Positions 1-12,057 of a DNA stretch of 64,000 bases are shown here, piece by piece. The translations under genes and the position numbers were made by a program. The notes under the pieces are model-generated. The model made no database searches. It was not told where the DNA came from and worked only from the letters and a program-made list of their open reading frames with translations. Positions within the stretch are counted from its first letter, which is position 1, and every line of letters begins with the position of its first letter. The stretch is from positions 134,975,047 to 135,039,046 of the forward strand of contig NC_030678.2 of the NCBI RefSeq assembly GCF_000004195.4. The letters run 5' to 3'. This stretch comes from Xenopus tropicalis. Taxonomy: Eukaryota; Chordata; Amphibia; Anura; Pipidae.

Positions 1-2546
1 TCCAGAGAGGGCTGCATCGCTAGTGTAGAGAGCACTTTTATGCTCTCTCTGCACTAGTAGAGCCAAATCTTCATTAAAAAAAAAAAAAAAATGAAATTTT
101 GGCTCTTAAAGCTACCAGAGGCGGCTTTTTGCTGCTCCTGGTAACTGCCCGCTACCCTGTATAAAAATGGAAATCACCTCTTTCATATACAACATATAAA
201 AAAAAGAATGAAAGCATAAAGGGACGTATATTATCATTTTCTGTATTCTTAAAGGAATACTGTCATGGGAAAACATGTTCAAAACACATCAGTTAATAGA
301 GCTTCTCCAGCAGAATCCTGCAAATTTCACATGGGGCTAGCCATATTCTTCATTTCCCAGGGTGCCACAGCCATGTGACCTGTGCGCTGTTAAACTTCAG
401 TCACACTTTACAGCCGAACTGCAAGTTGGAGTGATATCACCCCCCCCTCACAAGGCACAATGCACTGAGATGGCTGCCTACACAACAATATTACAGCTTA
501 AAAAAATACATTTGTTGGTTCAAGAATAAAATTTTAAATTTTACAGTGAATTATCTATCTATCTATACACACATATACTCACAGGCTCACACTGATCTAA
601 AGGGGCGAGTGTGTATGCATGTCTTATTGATTGTGGCATAATAAGCTAAGATGCCCTGTGGCAGTCTAAAATACAGTACCTGAAACTTGCGTTTTCATAA
701 ATTTTGTAAAATGTTCTACCATATTTTTATTGTAGGCCCATGTAGTACTGATGCAATGCCAAAGCCACGGATCTTTAGTTAGACAATAGCTATAGTCAGA
801 TATATTTGTTTTTTGCATCTATGGTAATTTTCAATAAAAGAGCACAAGGTTAATTCCGTAGCTTGTTTTACACAAACAGGAGACATCCTTTTCAGGCCAG
901 GGCCTGTCCTCCCCATTGTATTAATTTCCTGCCAGTTCTACTGCATCTAAGAGAAACACATTGCTTAAGATGTTTCCAACAGTTCCTGCAAAGGCTTCTC
1001 TGTAAATAGTACATGTGTTATTAGCTTGCTTGACAGTACCAGCACTCATAACAAACCAGAAAATAATTTCACTAACTGTTTTGTGTGGTAGATTAGAAAT
1101 CTGCTCCCTTTGCCTTGGACACCAATTTTATTTATATGAAATAATATATAAAATACACAAGAGCCATGAATATCTTGTAAATGATATCTTTATAAAGGAT
1201 GCTTAGTGGTGTCATCAGTTATAGTTGGTGCTTAGTGATGTAATTTGTCACATCACTTACTGAAACTTGTGTATTACAATGAATAATATACCCCCCTTAA
1301 AAAATAATAGGATATAGACCCTAGGCTTGTGGTTTTATATGGACATGGAACTTATATTATTATAGCATTCTTGATTACTTTTTTTACTGTCATGAATTTT
1401 ACATTTTGTTGATATTGACTAGTTACAACACACATGGAGGAAAGAATATCTGTTGTCTGTCTGTATATTGATTTTCATTGCTAAGAAAACATGCATGATA
1501 CTAACTTGCCAGAAGCCCCCACCCCCATTTCCTCTCATTGCTGGAATGCAGTGCAAGCTTTGGCATGTGTGCATTCCTCCTCTGCCATTCCTCTTAATTA
1601 TACCACAGTTATGCTTTGGGAGTATTTTATATTGTTTACGGATACAATTCACCTGACAGAAATATATCTCAGTTACAAGAATATTGTCAATTTAGCCAAC
1701 TTTACAGTGAAAGGATATATACATAGTCTGCTTTCTGCTAATTGTTAGTGACTGATCTATACTAATTGTGAGTGACTATAATCCTTACGCTTTGCCTGAT
1801 TGAATGGCATTGTGCACAGTGTGTAGGTGAGTGTACATAAGATTTTGCTTTGATGTGTCTGTCATATGCACGGAAAGGCTACTGTTTCAGACACAAAGGT
1901 AGACTACTAAAATGTGCTGCCAGAATTTTGTTGACTTTTTCCCTGCTCCAGGGATGTTTTATAGGGTTGCCTTAATGGTGCATTTATATCTTTAGAACTT
2001 GTTTGGTTGTATTCACTGTGAGTGATTAGGGTACAGTTTAGGAAATTAACCCTTTTCTGCCAAAATATATATTATCTAGGTATATTGATGGTATGTCCCT
2101 TGGGGCAGCTGGGGGCACCATTTATTCACTAAATGATCTCCAAATCTTACTGTTGCGAAAAGCAATTTGATCTTGCAGCAGATAAATTAAGTGGAGGGGT
2201 CCACTGACTTTTTGCAAAACAGGCGCATTAAAGGACAAGTAAAGCCATAAACTCTAGGGGGGGGGGCTGTCCAAAGTTGACCAAAGTTAGCTATGGCAAA
2301 TTTCCTGTGGATTCTTGTGTTGGGCACGTGCTTATACAGTACATGTGGAAGGATAAGGGTGTTGCAAAAAAAAAAGTCACTGCAGTGGAGGCCTGAGACT
2401 GCCTGGAAGATGGCTCTGCCTCACTCTGAAGCAAAGCACCGTGGTCTGGTCTGGTCTTTTTTTACCTGGGTGGTGCTGACAGACTAGACACCTCTGTTTT
2501 TTAGACTTATCTTCCCAAAGCAAATTGTATTTTTACCGAGAGTTAT
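1..2546. other. RB1 intron 17, left part
   Basis: No exon seen. Short palindromes occur at 19-57 (ctagtgtagagagc and complement) and 59-106 (agagccaaat and attttggctct). A T2-like start lies at 2228-2231 (TTAA aggacaagtaaagcc) without a matching end. Confidence 0.7.
249..435. repeat. Left part of a T2-like repeat
   Basis: Begins TTAA then aggaatactgtcatgggaaa, a start typical of Xenopus TTAA elements as I know them. No right end was identified. Confidence 0.4.
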
Positions 2547-2892
2547 GGTCCCCATACACGGGCCGATTCTAGCTGCCGATATCGGTCCCTTAGACCGATT
2601 CAGCAGTTAAATGGCCCATGTATGGACAGTACCAACGGGACTGCCTGACCGATATCTGGCCTGAAATCTGCCAGATCTCGATCGGGCAGGTTTAAAAATC
2701 TAGTCGGATCAGGGACCACATCGGCTTGTTGATGCGGTCCCCGGGCCGACTTTTCCTATGCCCATCATTGTAATCGATCGAATTAGCCTTGATTCTCCTG
2801 ATATCGCCCATCCGTAGGTAGGGGATATCGGGAGAAGATCCGCTCGCTTGGCGACATCGCCAAGGGAGCGGATCTTACGGTGTATGGGGACC
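2547..2892. mobile_element. MITE with GGTCCCCATACAC ends
   Basis: Inverted ends ggtccccatacacgg and gtgtatggggacc enclose 346 bp with gatatcgg, gatccgctcgc and gatgcggtccccg motifs. The same family in the other orientation is at 57895-58264. Diverged relatives with gtggccatac-type ends are near 21210-21420, 22470-22640 and 29290-29550. No transposase is present. Confidence 0.85.
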
Positions 2893-4589
2893 TTTACAGT
2901 CTGAGGATCTGCCATATTAGTTTATAAACACCTCTGTTCCATTTATTGAAGTACTTCAAAGTTCATCATGTTTAGTAAGCTTTATAGAGCCATGATTCTT
3001 TTACCTATATCTATCTAATATACCCCTTACTGTAAAGGACGCTTATCATAAGTGCCTTTTTGTGAGGTTTCAAAATGTATTACACGTTTCTACTGATAAA
3101 ACTGATACTAAAAGGCTAATACCATGTATTGACTTTAACGCCATGGGGCTGAAAACAACAGAGGTCAAAACACACGTCAGACAAGGTACTTTTCACAGAT
3201 TAACATTGAAAGCTGTGACTGTCAGGGAACACATAGGTGCTTACAATTGATGGCAACTGGGAGCAGTCCATGGCACCCCATGTGCCCCTTACCTAAATGT
3301 ATTTATTCCTACACAGTGCAGACATGTCCTGTCATTAAAAAAAAAAACTTATTTGCTTTGCTGTATTTGTAGGCTGACAACATTTCAAGTCCATCATATT
3401 CTGCTGCAAATCTAAAATGTATCCTGTTGTTTTACTTTCTTGTATAATAAGTAAAATTAAATCTATTATTAAAATTCCTGTCATACAGAGGTCTTTTGGG
3501 GCCTTTTTAACCATATCACATCATGTTTTGCTATACCCTTTGGTATTGTCCCACATGTTTCTCTTCTCTTATCAGTAATCAGTATTGTCTATTTCTGTAG
3601 CCATGACAAGTAGTGACTACTGTAGCTACTAGTAGCCCCATGTGTCTTCATCCTAAAATAGCAAGGCATTTATGTACATTGGAGCTAAACTGCTTTATTT
3701 TACTGTGCAGCATTTATTTCAACCTTGCTTTTCATATGGTTTTTGAAAAACATAATTTCCCAAATAGCTGGTTGGGGATGCCTGAATAAACCTTGATAAC
3801 TGCAACATTTATATATCCCTGATTTAAAGTGTAAAGACACAACAGTTACAAGGGCATAACTAGTAATTATTTAGATGTGGGTGTGCCATGGGTGCAGTGT
3901 TAATATCAGTGCTCTTATTATTGTATAATCAGTGCAGGATTACTTGGCAATTTGGCTAAGGGTGGGGCTTATTCTAATCATGCTGTGCAAATATTTTTTA
4001 CCCATTTGCAAAAGCGCTTGACTGAATTCTTTATTTTACTAAAATAGAGTATTTACAACCTCAGTGTGAACCCACTTAAAATTCTGCAATAACGAACAGT
4101 TCAAAAAACTATCTACACCGGCTCTATTAGTCAGTAGCCCTGTTTATCACATAGTGAACTAGCACAATATGCAACATTTAAAGCAAATAGGAATATTTAC
4201 ATACTGTACTCACCTTGGGATTACTGAGATAAATAGTGTTTTACAACAGTCAGGGCATTTAGGGTCACTAGGAACTGACAGTATACCTTGTTTGAGACTG
4301 TCCTTTAACAAATTCCTTAGTTAAAATGACATGTTTCCAGTCGTTCAATTTTTTGCTCTCAACTGGGTTATTAAAGGGGCAGTATACCCCCACTTGTTTA
4401 ACATTAGTTCACTAAATAGGGCATGTTCCAAACATACGTTTTGTTATTTAAGGAAAATTATAGCTCTCCATTGTTTGATTCTTGTAAGGTAGATAGATTA
4501 CAATTTTACAGCCACCCTTCTATCACTGTCCGTCTTTTGTTACTGTATTTTTAGCTGGAGTCCATTATGCAGGAGGTTTCTCTGGTGTC

Positions 4590-4888
4590 CAGTGGTCCCC
4601 AACCAGTGGCTCACAAACAATATGTTGCTTACCACCCCCTTGGATGTTGCTCCCAGTGCCGCAGGAGCTTATTTTTAAATTCCTGGCTTGGGGCCAATTT
4701 TGGTTGCATGAAACCAGGTGTACTGCCAAACAAAGCCTCCTATAGGCTACAAAATAGAGGCTGCCAAATAGCCAATCACAGCCCTTATTTGACACCCCCA
4801 GGAATTTTTTTGAATGCTTATGTTGCTTCCAACTCTTTTTCCATTTAAATGTGGCTCACGGGTCAGAAAGTTTGTGGACCCCCTGCTG
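4590..4888. mobile_element. hAT MITE, relative of 9022-9284
   Basis: Starts cagtggtccccaaccagtgg and ends gtttgtggaccccctgctg. The internal sequence (cctggcttgg, tttttgaatgcttatgttgct, atgtggctcacgggtcagaaa) matches the 9022 copy. No clear target duplication remains. Confidence 0.8.
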
Positions 4889-6611
4889 TACACAAACCAA
4901 ACATGGAGTAGCTTCAGTCAGTTACCCTATTTTTTTATGTTTAGCTCAAACAATAACTAAAAACCCTAGGTTTTTTTTGTTTTTATCTTTGGCATTAACT
5001 CTATTCATTGCAATATGTGGAACAAGGGGGGCATTATATCCCTTAAAAATACTCAAGTTCATGGAACAATCAGACAATATATAGAGATGGGGATTTTTTT
5101 TTATTTTTTTTTTTTACATGTGCCTATTTCTCTGATATTAGAAGGTTTCTAATAGGAAAGTATGTAGGAAAATACTGGTTCTGTGCAGTAAATTGTGGAA
5201 GGGGTATGCGTTTAAGACAGGCTATATAAATAATGAGTATTGGTAAAAACATTATAAATATTAATAAAACAATTAGCTTCCACATATAAAATTTGGCCGT
5301 TAGAAGATATCTGCTTAATTCTGCAGTTATCCCAGCACACACACATCTACTTAAAAGATTTCAGCATAGGTTAAACTAGGGTACACAAGTACAGATTCAC
5401 TTATTTGGCAGGGTCACCAAGCGAGCAGGTTTTCCATGATTTTGGCAACCCACATAAAGACCAAATTGGGATGGTCCGGCTCTCTAAAAGACAGAGGATG
5501 CAGTCAGTTTGCTTACTGGCAAAAGTTAAAATTTGGTATATTTTCCTAACCAGTGTAATTCGCCATGACATTGGCACTTTATATTAAAATGCTAGGTGAT
5601 AAGAACGTTAGTTCAACTTAATTTTATTCTTCCAATTGATTTTTTTTGGGCACAGAAAAAAAAAATACCTAATCAAACATAAAAAATTGAACATAGGGGG
5701 AATGTGCCAATCAGTCCCCTTGTTTTTGTATCTCTTCTATCCACTACTGGTTAGTGTTAATCATTATCTCTGAATAATATTGTTTTGTCAAAATAACCAA
5801 CCTACAGAATATTAAGTTGTTTCAACTTGCACTTTTTGCCATAGCACTGACTCATTTGTGTTCAACCTAACTAAAGGTGTGGTTATCCTAGTGTTTTTCT
5901 GTTCAAGTACAAACAAGATTGTTATGGCTCATATACTGTACAAGGTGAAGCTTTAGAAGTGGTATCCATTTGTATAACTTTTAGTAGCTTGCTTAAATGT
6001 TAATTTATATTAAAATGGAAGTAGAGTCATTTTAAGCCTGTAACCTAGAATATCAGATCATTTGTCCAAAGACCATTGGTACAGCTGTTTCTGCTTTAAC
6101 CACTAATAATACATTTTGAGGCGCATTTATCAGAATTCAAATTTGAAGCCCCGTTAGCTAGCACTGCCTTGACCTCCATCTCCTTAAAGTATTCTAAAAC
6201 TTACACCAGTTATGCAAATTTAGGTTTTCTTACTTTTACAGAGTAAGAATGCAAACTATTTGAGGTATTGAGGGGGCTGAAATATTTCTGTTTAGTTTAC
6301 TGTATAATGCTTTCAGATACATTTACTAATGGAAAAACTACTCTGATATTTGATTTAAAATCTATTAGTAGCTTGGACTTTGCACATATTTAAATACATT
6401 TCTTTGGCCACCAACATACAGCACACGTACGTGCCTTAACACTCTTTAACATACTCCATCAAAAAAGCAACTGTGCTGATATTTCTATACAACCCCCAAT
6501 AGAGATGTTTTTCTTTGGTCTTAGTCTTTTTACAGAAATATTATTTTCTCTCTGTCACTTACCTGAGGCTTTAACTTTTCTGATGTTTTATTTGAAAAAG
6601 CATACAAAACT

Positions 6612-7017
6612 CACACCCTAAAATTCATAAATATGTATTTTATTGTGTAAATCTAAAAAGGGGCTGACGGCCTACTACATAATAATAAATAAACAACAGA
6701 TGTTAGAACCGTATATTAATTCGTAAACAGACATCATTCATTGTAAAAAAAAAAAAAAAAAAAAAGGTTTGTGCCTAATCTTCTGAGTACCACTGCACCA
6801 TCAAATCCTGTTCCCCAGTGTGCATTGGGACAGTTGTTTGGTTCATTGTTTCTGTGCACAGCCATATTTATGGTTTAACTATGCTTGAACTCTGGAACTG
6901 ATATTTGGGGCTTAGTCTGTAATTTATGGATTGTGGGTATTAGGTAGTAAGTAGGCTGGCCAGCCACTTATTTTAGATTTAAACAGTACAATTAACATTT
7001 ATGAATTTTAGGGCGTG
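6612..7017. mobile_element. Probable MITE with CCCTAAAATTCATAAAT ends
   Basis: Inverted repeats cacaccctaaaattcataaat (6612-6632) and atttatgaattttagggcgtg near 6997-7017, one mismatch. About 406 bp with an internal A-run. Family and target duplication were not determined. Confidence 0.6.
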
Positions 7018-7578
7018 GGATTTTTTTTTTTTTTTTTTAGTAATTTCTCCTGCCTTGATTAGGCTGGTGTTCATTTATGTATGGTGGCTGTTTATCCACC
7101 CCAGGCACTAATAAATTCAATTCACGTTTTATTGTGTTTAATGCTGATCTCATGGCAAATGCGCTGTGAAAGTTGTGTGTGTATATGCCTTTAGACTTGT
7201 CTTTCTAGAATCTATAATTACTAGGTGACATATTTTTAATTATATGGAGAAGCGTGAGTAAGGGCAGGTCTGTTCTGTGGGAAGCTGAATGCACATGCTA
7301 TATGGCTATTATGTTCCTAAGTGCACTTTGCTTAATAAACCAATGCTTGTACTCAGAAGCTCACCAACTGTTTGCTGTATTAGAACGTCAGCTGTTAGCA
7401 TCATTGGAGTTGCTGCAACCCCTGTTGAATAACAAGTTGAAGATATCCTTTCGAAAATCTCATCATAAGGGCCATATTTCTAAAGGAAACCGAAGCTGTC
7501 CTTATTGCTTTATGTGCATTTAACTAAAGCGTTTAGTTAATTATTAGTGCATGTTTCCCTATAAAATTAGACATTTAA

Positions 7579-7823
7579 GGGTCGTGGCAGATGGGGAGAT
7601 TAGTCACCCGCGACAAATCTCCCAGAAATGCCATCCCACCAGCTTGAATGTAAATCACCGGTGGGATGGCATACACGGCATGGCAATTTCCCAAAATTGT
7701 GGAAGTTTCCTCTCAAGGCAACTTCGGGAAATCGTGGCGCCGCATATGCCATCCCACCGGCAATTTACATTCAAGCCAGTGGGATGGCATATCCGGGACT
7801 AATCTCCCCATCTGCCACAGCCC
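7579..7823. mobile_element. Harbinger-like MITE with TAA duplication
   Basis: TAA at 7576-7578 and 7824-7826. Ends gggtcgtggcagatggggag and gatggggagattagt complement. The inside has two blocks of atgccatcccacc and its complement. 245 bp. A 3-bp TWA duplication is diagnostic of PIF/Harbinger elements. Confidence 0.85.
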
Positions 7824-9021
7824 TAATATTCGCATGCTGCTAATTAAGTATCTTTAATGCAGATTTTATATGTCTCTGGTATTGCCTTGATAAATGACCT
7901 TTACTGTTTGGTTAATAATTTGAATTGCAAAATAATCTTGTGTATACTCTTCGTGGCACAACAAAACACAAAGACAGATAGGCCAAGGTCTTTTTATCCT
8001 TGGAAAAATGAATCCCCTAAAGCACTAAGGCTTTTGTTTTAAAGTGCAACAGTTTTTATTCTCAGAACTGGAGTATTGAACTGATTAGTGCAAACACATG
8101 GGTGGATTGTAAGGAAATAGAACTCAGCTGAATAAACCACTTTAGCAATGACCTGCATGTGCACATCACAGCAACATGCAATCAGCCCTTTCCCATTCAC
8201 CCTGAGGACAAGGAGTGCTTGAATGTACTAATAATGCAGCTTCGGCATGTTTTAACAGAGCACAAGTTCTCTGAGTAACCCTTTACCTCCTTTACAAACG
8301 TATTTATTCTAAACTGCTGACAGTTAATTTCATAAACTTCAACAGACAGTGTAGTGTGGATGGAATACCTTTTAAAAGTGCCACTAGATAAAACACTTTG
8401 AATCCCTTATTACCTGATACAAAGGAATACAATGCCATGCGCTGTTGAAACTGTTAAATCTACTAAGAACCTATTATAATCAGAAGCTTTTTTTCTATTT
8501 ACATGTATTCACATAGTGACCAACTTTTTTTTTTTTTTTGCAGTTTTAAAAAAACACATTTTAATTCTGCTTAATACTGGTGTTAGATACCATTATTCAT
8601 AGTCATAGAAGAAAACTTTATTTGTCCTTCACATATTCTTTCAGTGGAATAAGCCAGACATCTGGTAAAAAAAAACACGTCTATAAAAATTATTTTTGTA
8701 GGGTTGTACTGAATCCCTATGTAGTCCTTCAGGGTGATTTTTATCACTTCATTCTATGTACATTCTTCTGACAAATAGTGTATAAGGGAAAATCATTGTC
8801 TAAAGTTGAGGTGTTTCTATGGTCCCTTTGTTCCTGTAGAATTGCTTTAAGGTGGGGGCACAGGGGAGATTAGGGGACAATTAAATCTCAGCTACTGGGG
8901 GCAACTAATGTCACACACAGTTTCCTGCAGGTAGTTTGCGCGACTTTGGAAAATGAAGTAACATGCATGCCTTCCCACTGGCTTCTTGAAGGGTATATAA
9001 TTAAATAACTATACTATAAGT

Positions 9022-9284
9022 CAGTGATCCCCAACCAGTGGCTGTTGCTCTCAGTGCCCACAAACCAGGTAGTTATTTTTGAATTCCTGACTTGGTGGTT
9101 GAATAAAAACAAGATTTACTACCAAATAAAGCGCCCTGTAAGCTAATACTGTGCATAGAGGCTACATATTAGCCAATCTTAGCCCTTATTTGGCACCTCC
9201 ATGAAGTTTTATATGCTTGTGTTGCTCTCCAAGTCTTTTTATATTTGACTTTGGCTCACGAGTAAGAAAGGTTGGGGACCCCTG
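9022..9284. mobile_element. hAT MITE with CTATAAGT duplication
   Basis: Flanked by CTATAAGT at 9014-9021 and 9285-9292. Ends CAGTGATCCCCAACC and GGTTGGGGACCCCTG, the common hAT pattern. 263 bp, no coding capacity. Relatives are at 4590-4888 and, as a right-end fragment, at about 39388-39462. Confidence 0.93.
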
Positions 9285-9293
9285 CTATAAGTA

Positions 9294-9718
9294 CTGTATA
9301 TACTCGAGTATAAGCCTAGTTTTTCAGCACCCAAAATGTGCTGAAAAAGTCACCCTCGGCTTATACTCGAGTCGGGTGCCATGGGTCCCTCTAGACTAGC
9401 ACCCTCTCTCTTTTGTGTGCAAATTAGGCCACCTGCAACCAGACCCTCCAGTGCCTATTGTTTTTGTTGACCCTCTTCTCCACTTACAGAGCTAGTTTAC
9501 TGTTTTTCTTTGAAATAAATATTGAAAAACATATACCCCACTGATGCCTCAATTAATGTTATTTTATTGGTATTTATTTTGATTATTGAAACTTAGCAGT
9601 AGCGGCTGCATTTCCTACCCTAGGCTTATACTCGAGTCAATACGTTTTTCCAGTTTTCTTAGGTAAAATTAGGTACATCGGCTTATATTCGGATCGGCTT
9701 ATACTCGAGTATATACGG
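9294..9718. mobile_element. TA-flanked DNA element with CTCGAGTATAAGCC ends
   Basis: TA at 9292-9293 and 9719-9720. Left end ctgtatatactcgagtataa, right end ttatactcgagtatatacgg, with further inverted copies of ctcgagtataagcc just inside each end. 425 bp and non-coding. The right-hand 150 bp matches that of 32261-33843. Confidence 0.85.
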
Positions 9719-9896
9719 TACATATATAGCAGAAGTCTGTTATGCAGGGGATTATCTGTGCATTGGTGATCTAATTATCAAACTTTCAATAACTAATCTT
9801 CCATTTCTCTGTTTAGCTCAATAAATAACCATACAAAGGTATGTTCAGGTCAAGCACATCCCATGTTAATCAAGGAGGAATATTTCTCCTTTATTA

Positions 9897-9980
9897 GGGC
9901 TCTGGCACACGGGGGAGATTAGTCGCCCGCGAACAGGGAGTTAATCGCGGGCGACTAATCTCCCCCGTGTGCCAGAGCCC
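9897..9980. mobile_element. 84-bp palindromic Harbinger-like MITE (perfect 36-bp arms)
   Basis: TTA at 9894-9896 and 9981-9983. Bases 9897-9932 are the exact reverse complement of 9945-9980, with a 12-base loop. The terminus gggctctggcacacggggga is shared with 52338-52513. It appears to be just two ends of a longer family joined together. Confidence 0.9.
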
Positions 9981-10278
9981 TTAGAGGCCATGATAGTGGA
10001 AGGACAATTGTGCATAGCCTCTAGCACAACACTGGACAACATGTAGTTGCAAAGTCTCTTACATACAGGAAATCTGTAAATATTGCATAAGGTTTATTTA
10101 GTAATAATGAGTTATTATTTTAGTTACTTAAGTGGCTTATTCTGATGTGTATGACATGCTGAGTATTCAAAAGGATAATTGATAAATTTAGCATTATTTT
10201 GACACCAGAGGGCATGATTTCATTTGATTTTTAAATTTGCTTTCCTCTTGAGATTAACCATAGCTATTCCCACTCTAA

Positions 10279-10553
10279 TGGCTGTGGCAGACGGGGAGAT
10301 TAGTTGCCATGTGACAAATCTCCCCAAAATGCCATCCCACCAGCTATAATGTAAATCGCCGTTGGGATGGCATACGCAGCGCTGAAATCGCTGAAGTTTC
10401 CTCTCAAGGCAACTTCGGCAAATCACCGCGCCGCGTATGCCATGCCACCAGCGATTTACATTCTAGCCGGTGGGGTGGCATTTCGGGGATATTAGTCACT
10501 CGCAACAAGGGAGATTTGTGGTGGGCGACTAATCTCCCCGTCTGTCACAGCCT
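10279..10553. mobile_element. Harbinger-like MITE, second copy of the 7579 type
   Basis: TAA at 10276-10278 and 10554-10556. Left end tggctgtggcagacggggag, right end tccccgtctgtcacagcct. It shares the atgccatcccacc blocks and the agtttcctctcaaggcaact segment with 7579-7823. Confidence 0.85.
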
Positions 10554-10626
10554 TAACTGATGCAGGTAAATAGGTTAATATAGTTTGTTTTAATATATAT
10601 GTTTCGTGTATTCACTTATTACCATC

Positions 10627-11106
10627 TTAACGGACAATGAAAGGTTAATATAAATTAAAAGTAAGTCTAAAGGCATTCTTTTTAAGTACTTACTGCATAT
10701 CTAAATTCCCAGATCCCTGCTTGCTTCTCTGAGATATGGGGCTGGCAGCCTACAGCAGTGTGAAGCCTACAGTGACATCACTGAAATCTCTCTGTCCTTC
10801 CTGTAGGTGCCAGCGGCAACCTTCCTATTCTCTGAGCATGTGTGTAACTTGATCCTGTCTGCTGTTCTGAGCTACACATGCCCACCAGCCAATCAGAAGC
10901 GGATCTGCCAGAGGGGAGGGGGGGAGGGAATGAAACACATGGGCAGTATGAAGCAAGGAGGGAAAGGAAGGGAGAATACCTTTTTAGAGATGGTGTGACT
11001 GAGTAAATATTTGATTAGGTGAGCCAAAAGTGTGGCGTTTTTACTAAACAATAGGAGGACTATTGGGCAGTATGCTTTTTAAATTTTGACTTGCATTCGC
11101 CCTTAA
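10627..11106. mobile_element. T2/Kolobok-like MITE flanked by TTAA
   Basis: TTAA at 10627-10630 and 11103-11106. Left end ttaacggacaatgaaaggtt, right end tgacttgcattcgcccttaa. 480 bp, no coding capacity. End similarity is weak, so the boundaries are probable rather than certain. Confidence 0.6.
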
Positions 11107-11560
11107 GCAAATATTCAAAATAATGATAAACAACAACTATTCACAATGTCAATATTTTAATAGCATAAAAAAAGTTGACCCATGCATCTCAGATAAAGTG
11201 CCAACTTTATAAAAATATTTGCTTTCATTTACATTCATATGGTTTTAAAAAAGTGTCCTTACAGAGCACAATAGTTAGCTATATATTTGCAGTGTTCATG
11301 AAGAGCATATTTAACATTTTAGTTTCAGTAATATACTTTGGTAGTGCGCCTTCTATAAGAAGGAAATTCAAAATTAATTCGGCTCGTACTCTTTGGAAAC
11401 CTTTGTGCCTCCCAAAAATAAACCCACTTACAGTATTTCACGCATACAGCAGCCATAAATAAACACATAGCCAAGGCTGGAATTAGAAATATAGTGAAGT
11501 TACATGTTATGCCAGATATAGTGGAATCATTTTGAAAGTGAAGGTAAAGGAGACATATGA

Positions 11561-11586
11561 CACACACACACACACTCTCTCTCTCA

Positions 11587-11613
<27 letters not shown>
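11561..11613. repeat. (CA)n(CT)n compound microsatellite
   Basis: About seven CA units followed by about 19 CT units with one interruption. Confidence 0.95.
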
Positions 11614-11617
<4 letters not shown>

Positions 11618-11715
11618 GCTGGAATTACTTTTTTTCATACAAAAATGTAAATACAACTCCTTGGAAAAAGGTGACATTTTGTTCACCAAATACCCATTAA
11701 TACTAAGAGTTACTT

Positions 11716-11721
11716 TTTATT
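11716..11721 (-). terminator. Candidate polyadenylation signal for LPAR6
   Basis: AATAAA on the minus strand about 340 bases downstream of the LPAR6 stop codon. It is a common hexamer in AT-rich DNA and no transcript end was seen, so this is only a candidate. Confidence 0.25.
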
Positions 11722-12057
11722 TGTATGAATAGAGCAAATCTAACAAAGAGATGCATTTCCCAGCATTCAGACCTGCTGCAGGTGTTAGATACTGGGAGTT
11801 GCAGTTCTTGGCAACTGGGTAGGGGGGGCAGTGCCCTGCATTTTGGTATTGCTTCTCTATATTTCTCTATAATCCAAGATTTTACTCCACAGATTGCCAG
11901 AACACTAATATTAATTTTTATCACCACATTCCAGTTCTCCCCATGCTCTTTACACAAGTTTTTGTATCAGTAGGGGTAAACATTACAGCATTCACATTTT
12001 AAATGTTAAGATTCATTTGCAACCATTTTTTACGCCAAGCCATAAGCAGCACACCCA

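Larger units (their letters stand above)
2893..12057. other. RB1 intron 17, between MITEs and LPAR6
   Basis: Outside the listed transposons I see AT-rich unique sequence, poly-A or poly-T runs (5094-5115, 6747-6765, 7021-7039, 8525-8540) and a diverged Harbinger-like left end at about 8850-8970. No reading frame with family features. Confidence 0.7.

Noticed and set aside
11325..11615. 96-codon frame with RERERE/SVCVCV runs
   Set aside because: It is the (CA)n(CT)n microsatellite translated.
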